Positions 15,169 through 21,963 of a stretch of 64,000 nucleotides of DNA are shown piece after piece. The number at the start of each line of letters is the position of its first letter. Within the stretch, counting starts at the first letter, position 1. The stretch is from contig NZ_AP022870.1 in assembly GCF_011764545.1 (NCBI RefSeq), positions 1,224,001-1,288,000 of the forward strand. The letters are read 5' to 3'. The DNA is from Phytohabitans flavus. Lineage in GTDB: Bacteria > Actinomycetota > Actinomycetes > Mycobacteriales > Micromonosporaceae. Under the pieces are notes generated by a model. It did no database searches. It was not told the origin of the DNA and saw only the letters and a list, made by a program, of their open reading frames with translations. The translations under genes and the position numbers were made by a program.

Positions 15169-17297
15169 CGGTCGAGGGTGGCCGACTCTCCGCGCAGAAC
15201 TCCCACATCCGTGGCGGTGTCAACGCCCTCGTCGTCGAGGCCGCGGGCAGCGCCACCGTTACCGGATCCGACATCGCATTGGCCATGAACGACGGTGTTG
15301 TCGTGCGGGGCGGCAAGTTGGAGCTTCTCCGTACCCGTGTGGCAGACGCGAGTGGCGCCGCCGTCCGTTTCGGAGCCGGCTCGACCGGCCGCGTCGAAGG
15401 ATGCGAGTTCATCAACTCCGCCGAAGGTCTGGCCGTCGAGTCGGACCGGGGTGTTTCCCACACGGGCAACACCACATCCGGCGGCGGCTTCAAACCGCCC
15501 AAGCTTACGGGCGTGCAGAAGGCCGAGGACTTCGCCGTCAACGCTCTGATCCCTACCATCCAGGCCGCCTCCGTCGTACCGGAAGGCGCGGCGGTGTCCG
15601 TGGTAGGCGGGGGAGGGGACGGCACGGACCCGGTCGGCTCGCTGCTGTCTGAACTCGAAGGGCTTGTCGGACTGGCCGGGGTGAAGCGGGAGGTGGCGAC
15701 GCTCGTCGGTCTGCACCGGGTGAGCCAGCGTCGTGCGGAGGCGGGCCTGCCGGTACCGCCGATGTCGCGGCACATGGTCTTCGCGGGCGCACCCGGCACC
15801 GGTAAAACCACCGTCGCGCGCCTCTACGGCCGTATCCTCGCCGGGCTGGGAGTACTGCCGGGCGGGCAGCTCGTCGAGGCGTCCCGGGCCGACCTCGTCG
15901 CCGAACACATCGGTGGCACCGCCGTGAAGACGACGGAGAAGTTCACCTCGGCGATCGGCGGTGTGCTCTTCATCGACGAGGCGTACACGCTGTCCCCTGT
16001 GGACGGCGGCGCGGGCGGTGGTGGGCACGACTTCGGGCGAGAGGCGATCGACACGCTGGTCAAGCTGATGGAGGACCACCGCGACGCGGTCGTGGTCATC
16101 GTCGCCGGGTACTCGCCGCAGATGCGCGCCTTCCTGGAGTCCAACCCCGGGTTGTCGTCGCGGTTCGCCAAGACGATCGAGTTCGAGAGCTACTCCACGC
16201 CGGAGCTGGTCACGATCGTCGAGTCGTTGTGCCGCAAGCATCACTACGCGCTGGAGTACGACACCCGCGCCGCGCTGGGCGAGCTATTCGACGGGATGCC
16301 GCGCACGGCCTCGTTCGGCAACGCGCGGGTGGCCCGCCAGGTATTCGAAGAGATGATCGGGCGACAGGCGTTCCGGCTGGCCCAGTCGGCGACCTCGTCC
16401 GGTGTGGAGCTGGCCCAGCTGCTGCCCGAGGACCTCGGCGCTCCGGCGGACGGCGGCGCGGAGGAGGCGGCCCGGAACGGCGAAGTGGACCGGCTGCTGG
16501 CGAAGCTGCACGGGATGATCGGCCTGTCCGAGGTGAAGCGGGAGGTCTCGGAGCTGATCGACCTGCTGGAGAACGTACGCGCCCGGTTGCGGGCCGGGCT
16601 GCCCGCCCCGTCGGTCTCCCGGCACCTGGTCTTCTCCGGACCGCCCGGCACGGGCAAGACCACGGTCGCCCGGCTGTACGGGCAGCTTCTCGCCGCGCTT
16701 GGCGCGCTGCCGCGCGGGCAGCTTGTCGAGGTGGCCCGCCCGGATCTGGTGGGGGAGTACATCGGACACACCGCGCAGCGCACGAAGGAGGCGTTCGAGC
16801 GGGCCCGGGGCGGCGTGCTCTTCATCGACGAGGCTTACACGCTGGCTCCGCCGGACGCTCGGCAGGACTTTGGGCGGGAGGCGATCGACACGTTGGTCAA
16901 GCTGATGGAGGATCACCGCGACGAAGTCGTGGTGATCGCCGCCGGCTACGAGGAAGAGATGGCGGCGTTTCTGGCGGCGAACGCGGGCCTGCAGTCCCGT
17001 TTCACCCGCCGCATCCATTTCGCCAACTACGCCGCCGACGAGCTTGTTGCCATCTTCGAAGGGCTGGCGCGCCAGGCCGGCTACGAGTGCCGGGGTGACA
17101 CGCTTGTGGCGCTCCGGGCCCTCTTCGAGGCCGCGCCGCGCGATCGCACGTTCGGCAACGGCCGCTACGCGCGTCAGGTGCTCGACGAGGTCGTCACCCG
17201 GCAGGCCGGCCGGCTGCGCACCGCTACGGCGCCCACTGTGGACGACCTGCGCGCACTCCTCATCGAAGACATTCCACTTGCCGCGACACGCCTTTGA
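15120..17297 (+). CDS. Beta-helix/AAA ATPase, C-terminal part: two CbxX/EccA-type AAA+ domains
   Basis: The first 130 residues finish the beta-helix. Two AAA+ modules of the CbxX/CfqX-SpoVK-EccA family follow. Module 1 has Walker A GAPGTGKT (near 15789) and Walker B VLFIDEAYTL (near 15965). Module 2 has GPPGTGKT (near 16640) and the same Walker B (near 16818). Both keep the FGREAIDTLVKLMEDH helix, the SRF sensor and the FGNxRxxRQV arginine finger region, so both look catalytically competent. EccA-type ATPases assist type VII secretion, and CbxX proteins remodel partners; the fused beta-helix could bind the substrate. The position directly behind the giant gene suggests the giant or its neighbours as client (inference). 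It ends at TGA 17295-17297, 62 bp before the sigma factor. Confidence 0.88.
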   Translation: MSLSDFRAEGGGQAAIAVEGGRLSAQNSHIRGGVNALVVEAAGSATVTGSDIALAMNDGVVVRGGKLELLRTRVADASGAAVRFGAGSTGRVEGCEFINSAEGLAVESDRGVSHTGNTTSGGGFKPPKLTGVQKAEDFAVNALIPTIQAASVVPEGAAVSVVGGGGDGTDPVGSLLSELEGLVGLAGVKREVATLVGLHRVSQRRAEAGLPVPPMSRHMVFAGAPGTGKTTVARLYGRILAGLGVLPGGQLVEASRADLVAEHIGGTAVKTTEKFTSAIGGVLFIDEAYTLSPVDGGAGGGGHDFGREAIDTLVKLMEDHRDAVVVIVAGYSPQMRAFLESNPGLSSRFAKTIEFESYSTPELVTIVESLCRKHHYALEYDTRAALGELFDGMPRTASFGNARVARQVFEEMIGRQAFRLAQSATSSGVELAQLLPEDLGAPADGGAEEAARNGEVDRLLAKLHGMIGLSEVKREVSELIDLLENVRARLRAGLPAPSVSRHLVFSGPPGTGKTTVARLYGQLLAALGALPRGQLVEVARPDLVGEYIGHTAQRTKEAFERARGGVLFIDEAYTLAPPDARQDFGREAIDTLVKLMEDHRDEVVVIAAGYEEEMAAFLAANAGLQSRFTRRIHFANYAADELVAIFEGLARQAGYECRGDTLVALRALFEAAPRDRTFGNGRYARQVLDEVVTRQAGRLRTATAPTVDDLRALLIEDIPLAATRL

Positions 17298-17359
17298 GAG
17301 GGCGGATGAGCTGCTCGTATATCGAATGACGAGCTAATCTCTCACGTCCCGAGGCGACC

Positions 17360-17911
17360 GTGTACGCCATGTTGGCGCTCCCGCTGCGGGACACCCCTGC
17401 GAGCCTTGCCGCGACCTCGTCCGAGGGCCGGCTGCGCGCTATCTATGAGGCCCATGGCGAATCACTGCTTCGCTTCCTGACCAAGCGGAACCTGGGCGAT
17501 GTCGAGCGCGCCAAAGACCTGCTGCAGGAGACCTTCCTGCGTGCATGGCGGCACGTCGACGACCTCCCGGACGAGCCGGGCTTGCTGCGGGCCTGGCTGT
17601 TCACGGTGGCACGGCACGTCACCATCGACGCCGGCCGGGCCAGCCGTATCCGTCCCGCGGAGGTCGGCGTGCCGGACCTGCGGGCTTTCGCGTCCGGCGA
17701 GGATCCGGCGGAACAGGTGACCGCGGTGTACACGGTCCGGGCGGCCCTGGCGCGACTGTCGCCGGCGCATCGGGAGATCCTGGTGGAGCTGTTCTTCCAC
17801 GACCGTACGCCGCGGGAGCTCGCTGAGAGGCTGGGCATTCCGGCGGGGACCGTCAAATCCCGTACCTACTATGCGATGCAGGCACTCGCCGCCGCGGTCG
17901 AGGCGGACTGA
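17360..17911 (+). CDS. ECF-type RNA polymerase sigma factor (sigma-70 family)
   Basis: The protein has 183 residues. Region 2 is visible at residues 27-95 (IYEAHGESLLRFLTKRN, then DLLQETFLRAWRH, the core-binding and -10 recognition helices). Region 4 is at 125-180, with LSPAHREILVELFF and the helix-turn-helix LAERLGIPAGTVKSRTYYAM, which reads the -35 element. The start is GTG 17360, supported by GAGG at 17351-17354; an ATG at 17369 is the alternative. No anti-sigma gene lies next to it. Family knowledge says ECF factors control small extracytoplasmic-stress regulons. Its place between the AAA ATPase and the ART-like remnant suggests it controls this effector island, but the promoter sequences were not resolved. 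Confidence 0.9.
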   Translation: MYAMLALPLRDTPASLAATSSEGRLRAIYEAHGESLLRFLTKRNLGDVERAKDLLQETFLRAWRHVDDLPDEPGLLRAWLFTVARHVTIDAGRASRIRPAEVGVPDLRAFASGEDPAEQVTAVYTVRAALARLSPAHREILVELFFHDRTPRELAERLGIPAGTVKSRTYYAMQALAAAVEAD

Positions 17912-17991
17912 GCCGCTGTTGAACCACAGCTGGGTCTCCGGCCGTTGTGTGGGCGTCGGGCACCCACGCGGCGGTAGAGGGAGGAAGACCC

Positions 17992-18798
17992 ATGGTGGCG
18001 GAGACGCTCGTCGGCTCGGCCGTCGTCGCCGAGGTGGTGGCGCACGTGCTGCTGGTACGCACCACCGACGACGATCCTGAGCCCTACACGCTCCTGGCGA
18101 ACGGATTGCCGGTGGAGACCGAGCGGCCGGCGGTGCTGTTCACACCCACCGTCAGCCGGCTCGACGGCATCTACTCCGTCCTGCCCGAGATCCTCGCCGA
18201 GCATCTGAAGGTCGCCGCCACGGCACTGCGGCTTGTGGCACTGAGCGACCCGGACCGGCCGGGCACCCTGTTGTCGTCGGTCTCCTTGCTGGCACGGCGC
18301 ATCGGCATTGAGATACTCGCGCCGATCGGCCCACTCGTCCCGGGCGGTACCGGCACGCCCGCCTGGGTGCGGTACGGGCCGGACGGCTCGACGGGCTACG
18401 AGCCGGCGTGGACGCACCTGCCGGCCATCGCGCCACGCCGGGGCCCCACGAGCGTGTACGACGTTCCGGCGCTGCCAGAGCTGGACCAGCGCACGATGGT
18501 CTTGCCCGCGAACCCCGTGGTCGCGTACGACGTTCCGGCGCGGCCAGGCCTGGGCCAGCGCACGATGGTCTTGCCCGCGGACCCCGCGATACCGGCGGCG
18601 GGCCCCGCGCCCGCCGCGGCCTCGGCGGTCGCGGCGGCACTGCGGGCACCTGCCGCGCCGAGGGCCGAGGCGGCACCGCCTCGCCCGCCTGCTCCGGCCG
18701 CCGCCCGGGAGGAGCCGAGAGCGCCGGCACCGCCATCCCCCGAAACACCGCCCGCCACGAGCGGCCGCAGTCAACAGGCTGCTGCGGAGCGGGCCTGA
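17992..18798 (+). CDS. Paralogue of the 40-kb ART-like protein: conserved N-terminal domain plus Pro-rich linker
   Basis: Start ATG 17992 follows a clear GGGAGGAAG site. Residues 1-145 align along their whole length with the protein starting at 40058. Shared landmarks include a Val-Leu-Leu-Val-Arg-Thr strand, a LPEIL/LPRIL helix, LRLVAL/LRIVAL, GIEILAPIGPLVPG versus GMEILVPAGPLIPG, and WVRYG-x-x-GS-x-x-YEP. A linker rich in Pro and Ala follows, containing a duplicated 22-residue unit around YDVPA-LxQRTMVLP. The frame is lost near 18760 and the TGA at 18796-18798 is premature: the homologous continuation lies in frame 2 and then again in frame 1 (next entry). No known domain name was recognised for the N-terminal domain. 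Confidence 0.65.
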   Translation: MVAETLVGSAVVAEVVAHVLLVRTTDDDPEPYTLLANGLPVETERPAVLFTPTVSRLDGIYSVLPEILAEHLKVAATALRLVALSDPDRPGTLLSSVSLLARRIGIEILAPIGPLVPGGTGTPAWVRYGPDGSTGYEPAWTHLPAIAPRRGPTSVYDVPALPELDQRTMVLPANPVVAYDVPARPGLGQRTMVLPADPAIPAAGPAPAAASAVAAALRAPAAPRAEAAPPRPPAPAAAREEPRAPAPPSPETPPATSGRSQQAAAERA

Positions 18799-19053
18799 CG
18801 GTGTGGACGCCGCCGAACTCGAGCGCCTCACCGCCGTCGCCGGCGGCACGAGCCGGAGGGCGAGCTGCCGCTGCGGGTGCTGATGCGCGAGATCACCTGG
18901 TCGGTGCAGGCCAGCCGGCTGGAGCGGGTCCTGGTACGGCTGCGCGCCCCGGTGCCGAGGGCGGTCGTCAGCGCGGAGCCTGTCGACGCGGACATGGCCC
19001 CGGGCCTGGATGGCGCGGGACGTGTCTACGAATCACGAGAAGCAGCCGGATAG
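18760..19053 (+). pseudogene. Eroded C-terminal end of the ART-like paralogue
   Basis: After the linker, frame 2 gives VNRLLRSGPDGVDAAELERL (18762-18840), matching the start of the C-terminal half in the 40-kb protein (VNRALL). Frame 1 from 18850 then gives REITWSVQASRLERVLVRLR followed by APGLDGAGRVYES and TAG at 19051-19053. This matches RDLTGGSAATRLERILARLR and APGVDEHGNPYRF at the end of the 40-kb paralogue. About 200 residues of the ADP-ribosyltransferase-like core are missing between the two pieces. That cannot be a single-base error, so this copy is genuinely truncated. The last base lies 29 bp before the DUF6924 start. Confidence 0.6.
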
Positions 19054-19082
19054 TTCGGCGACTGTACAATGTGGAGGGTTAG

Positions 19083-19565
19083 ATGAGTGACGATTTCGAT
19101 CCGGAATCGGATTCTGCGCTGGTGTTCCGCGCCGATTTCGTACACCAGGCCGAGTGGGAGGCGGTCCGGGCGGCGATCGAGGCACCGGAGGACGACGAGT
19201 TCCTCGCGTACGTCCAGTTCGTCGAGAACCGGAAGTACGAGGGGCTGACCGCTGCGCGCCTGCTGGAGATCGAGGCGGGGAAAATGGGCGGGTTCGCCTT
19301 CATCGTCGACACCGAGACGCTGACCAACCCGGAGCACCCGGTCCTGGTGGTCAACCTCAATAACTGGTCGGAGGACGATGACGACGACGCCGATGACGGC
19401 GACGATGACGAAATCCACGGCGAGCAGGATTCGCGGTACGGCGAGACCTTCCGCGTCATCCCCGATGCGATGTGGTCAGTAGAGAACAACCTGTCGTTGG
19501 CCAACATGGACTGGGAGGACTTCGCCGACAGCGTCGGGGCGGACGGCGTCTTCCGCGGCTTCTGA
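19083..19565 (+). CDS. DUF6924 family protein
   Basis: The protein has 160 residues and a strong GGAGG site (19073-19078) 5 bp before the ATG. It matches the DUF6924 pattern I recall: an RADFxxxAEWEAV opening, EFLAYVQFVENRKYEGLT, a HPVLVVNL strand, FRVIPDAMWSVENNLSLANMDW and the terminal DGVFRGF. There is an Asp/Glu-rich insertion at residues 97-113. No enzyme motif is visible, it has no signal peptide, and it is presumably cytosolic. The family has no proven function; small acidic alpha/beta proteins near effector genes are often immunity or adaptor proteins, so an immunity role for the upstream giant is a testable guess. Its 3' end overlaps the antisense TetR remnant. Confidence 0.85.
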   Translation: MSDDFDPESDSALVFRADFVHQAEWEAVRAAIEAPEDDEFLAYVQFVENRKYEGLTAARLLEIEAGKMGGFAFIVDTETLTNPEHPVLVVNLNNWSEDDDDDADDGDDDEIHGEQDSRYGETFRVIPDAMWSVENNLSLANMDWEDFADSVGADGVFRGF

Positions 19566-20170
19566 AGCCAAGCCGGGCGAACCGCCCGGCCCGACTCCCG
19601 CCCAGGCGGGTCAGCAGCTCGCGCAGGATCGCCAGCTCGCCGGGGGTGAGCCCGTCCGGGTCGCGGTCGAGGGCGGCGGCGAGCGTGATGGCCGCCGCCC
19701 GCCGTGACGTTGGCCTGGCCGCCGTCCCGCGCCCACCGCGGGGTGCGGCCAGCACCGCAGAGATCGCCGCCTCGCGTACCCGCTCGGCCAGGCCCACATC
19801 CCGCTCGCCCTCCGGCTGGGTGATGAGACTCAGCGTCACGCCAACGTTGGCGGCGTAGATCTGCGCGGCGGCATCGGCTGGCGGGACGCTGAGCAGCCGG
19901 TGCCCGGCCGCCCTTTTCAGCAGGCGGGTCAGCATCTCCATCGCCGGCGCCGTGACCGCACACGGCTTGCCGGGCTGGACGTCGCCGTAGAGCAGCGCGT
20001 AGAAGCTCGGATGGGCCAGCCTGAACTCGACGTGCCGGTCCCAGCCGGCGCGCAGGTCGGCGATCGGATCCGCGGACTCCTCGGGTGACCCGCTCGGCGA
20101 GACGTACTGTGTGAAGCCGTACCGCACGACGGCGTCGACCAGACCTTGCCGGCTGCCGAAGTGGTGGTAC
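19456..20170 (-). pseudogene. TetR-family regulator remnant lacking its helix-turn-helix
   Basis: Reading leftward from 20170, RYHHFGSRQGLVDAVVRYGF is the end of the TetR DNA-binding domain (YxHFGSRxGL motif). The ligand-binding part follows (DLRAGWDRHVEFRLAHPSFY), ending near LGG at about 19600. Immediately upstream of RYHHF there is an in-frame stop and no recognition helix, so the first 40 or so residues that bind DNA are gone. The frame then runs on into the 3' end of the DUF6924 gene before stopping at 19456. The longest ATG-started part is 20127-19456. It probably once controlled the divergent hydrolase operon starting at 20389. Confidence 0.75.
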
Positions 20171-20172
20171 CT

Positions 20173-20185
20173 ATAGCGCCGCTAT
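20173..20185. promoter_or_regulatory. 13-bp perfect palindrome at the TetR truncation point
   Basis: ATAGCG and CGCTAT flank a single central C. The site lies exactly where homology to TetR regulators begins, 200 bp upstream of the hydrolase operon. TetR operators are palindromic, but this could equally be the footprint of the rearrangement that removed the regulator's 5' end. Confidence 0.3.
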
Positions 20186-20388
20186 CTCCGCTGCGCTGAT
20201 CGCCTCGTGTGAGCGCCGTCACGACGAGCCCTCCGCGCCTCCTACGTTCACGTGATGCCGGGGCCGGTCAGAACCGGCCGCGCCGCGGGTCAGCGCGGCA
20301 CTTTCCCGTTGTTCGCACGATCCGCGGGCACCCACCGCGGCGGTTGCATTGACGCCGTGAGCAACCACAACGAGAAGGGCTCTCGACG

Positions 20389-21117
20389 ATGAGCGGCAAC
20401 GGCAAGCCGACGGTGGTACTGGTACACGGGGCGTTCGCGGACACGTCGAGCTGGTCCGGGGTGATCAGCGAGCTGCGGCGCAACGGCATCACGGCGCGGG
20501 CGTTCCCGAACGGGTTGCGCACCGGCCAGGTGGACGGCGCGCACCTCGCCGACTACATCGGCTCGATCGACGGCCCGGTGCTGCTGGTCGGCCACTCCTA
20601 CGGCGGCATCGTGATCACCGAGGCGGCCACCCGCAGCGACAAGGTCACCGGCCTTGTGTACGTCGCGGCGTTCGCGCTGGAGGAGAACGAGACTCCGCTC
20701 GGCTACCTGGGCCAGTTCCCGGCCAACGAGCTGGGCACGGCGCTGGTCGACCAGCACTTCACGACGCCGGAGGGCGCCGACGAGGTGGAGCTGTACCTCG
20801 CGACCGACAAGTTCCGCAAGATCTTCGCCGCTGACCTCCCCGCCGAGGTCACCGACGTCCAGGCCGTCAGCCAGCGGCCGATCCTCGCCAAGGCGTTCGG
20901 CACGCCGGCCGGCAAGGCCGCTTGGACCAGCACCCCCAGCTGGTACCTCGTGGCGGAGCAGGACGAGGCGATCCACCCCGACGCCCAGCGGGCCATGGCC
21001 GAGCGCAGCGGCTCGAGCACCGTCAATGTGCCCGCCTCACACTCCGTCGCCGGCTCCCAGCCGGCGGTGGTGGCCAACCTGATCATCAATGCGATCAAGC
21101 AGCTGGAGGAGAAGTGA
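20389..21117 (+). CDS. Alpha/beta-fold hydrolase (cytoplasmic)
   Basis: The protein has 242 residues; the ATG at 20389 has GAGAAGG upstream. It has the alpha/beta-hydrolase pattern of the EstC/salicylate-esterase-like group: VLVHGAFAD (oxyanion loop), nucleophile elbow GHSYGG (Ser near residue 67), and a conserved C-terminal His in PASHSV (near residue 221). The acid is probably the Asp/Glu in AEQDEAI. It has no signal peptide. The substrate is unknown; members of this group hydrolyse small esters. It is the first gene of a two-gene operon whose second gene overlaps by 4 bp (GTGA), implying translational coupling. Confidence 0.88.
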   Translation: MSGNGKPTVVLVHGAFADTSSWSGVISELRRNGITARAFPNGLRTGQVDGAHLADYIGSIDGPVLLVGHSYGGIVITEAATRSDKVTGLVYVAAFALEENETPLGYLGQFPANELGTALVDQHFTTPEGADEVELYLATDKFRKIFAADLPAEVTDVQAVSQRPILAKAFGTPAGKAAWTSTPSWYLVAEQDEAIHPDAQRAMAERSGSSTVNVPASHSVAGSQPAVVANLIINAIKQLEEK

Positions 21118-21905
21118 AGATTCGTAAGCGTTGGGTCGCGGCGGCCGTCGCTAGCGCGGCCGCGGCCGCACTGGCGACCGGCGGTGTCGCGATCGCCAGC
21201 GAACGCCCGTCCCACCGTCCCAAGCCGACCATCGTGCTGGTCCACGGCGCGTTCAACGACGGCTCGTCGTGGAGTGCCGTCATCGACCGGCTGCAGCGGG
21301 ACGGGTACCAGGTCATCGCGCCGGCGATCCCGCTGCGCGGTGTGCAGACCGACTCGCAGTACCTGGCCAGCGTCCTCGACAGCATCGAGGGGCCGGTGGT
21401 ACTTGCCGGTCACTCGTACGGCGGCATGCTGATCAGCGAGGTCGGCGCCAGCGACCCCGACGTGCGCGCCCTGGTGTACGTCGCGGCCTTCATCCCCCGC
21501 GCCGGTGAGAGCGCCGGGCAGCTCAACGGGCAGTTCCCCGGCTCGCTGATCGGTCCGGACACCACCTTCACCCGCGAGTACCCCGGCGGCACCGACATCT
21601 ACGTGCGGCCGGACAGCTACCGGAAGCTCTTCGCCGCCGGTACGTCGCAGGACGTCTCGGTCGCCGCCGCGGCCCAGCGCCCCATCAACGCGGCGGCCTT
21701 CGGCGACCTGGCCACCAAGACGGTGCCGGCCAACGTCCGCGAGTACGCGCTCGTCGCGACCGAGGACAAGGCGATCCCGCCGGCCGCGGAGCGGTTCATG
21801 GCCAAGCGGGCCGGTGCCACCACCGTCGAGGTGCGCGGCGCGCACAACCTGCCGGTCGCCCAGCCGCGGAAGGTTGTCGAGCTCATCGAGCGGGCGGCCG
21901 GGTAG
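21114..21905 (+). CDS. Alpha/beta-fold hydrolase, exported paralogue
   Basis: GTG 21114 overlaps the upstream stop, and the upstream gene's AGGAGAAG serves as ribosome site. Residues 1-32 form a classic export signal (KIRKRW followed by an Ala-rich hydrophobic run ending AIAS). The mature part is a clear paralogue of the preceding hydrolase, sharing VLVHGAFND, GHSYGG with the nucleophile Ser, LVYVAAF, FRK/YRKLFAA and the C-terminal His in GAHNLP. The pair therefore acts on the same kind of substrate on both sides of the membrane (inference). The operon ends at the strong terminator that follows. Confidence 0.88.
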   Translation: MKIRKRWVAAAVASAAAAALATGGVAIASERPSHRPKPTIVLVHGAFNDGSSWSAVIDRLQRDGYQVIAPAIPLRGVQTDSQYLASVLDSIEGPVVLAGHSYGGMLISEVGASDPDVRALVYVAAFIPRAGESAGQLNGQFPGSLIGPDTTFTREYPGGTDIYVRPDSYRKLFAAGTSQDVSVAAAAQRPINAAAFGDLATKTVPANVREYALVATEDKAIPPAAERFMAKRAGATTVEVRGAHNLPVAQPRKVVELIERAAG

Positions 21906-21922
21906 TCACCCTCCCGGCCGCC

Positions 21923-21963
21923 GGCGGCCCGCGCGTGATCCGCGCGGGCCGCCATCCCGTTTT
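21923..21963. terminator. Bidirectional intrinsic terminator
   Basis: A perfect 13-bp GC stem (21923-21935 paired with 21941-21953) closes a TGATC loop and is followed by a TTTT run at 21960-21963. It lies between the convergent ends of the hydrolase operon and the LAL regulator, whose last codons sit in the trailing bases. Confidence 0.85.

Noticed and set aside
18408..19082. 224-codon ORF overlapping the ART-like remnant
   Set aside because: It is an out-of-frame reading of the Pro-rich linker; the homologous frames are 1 and 2.
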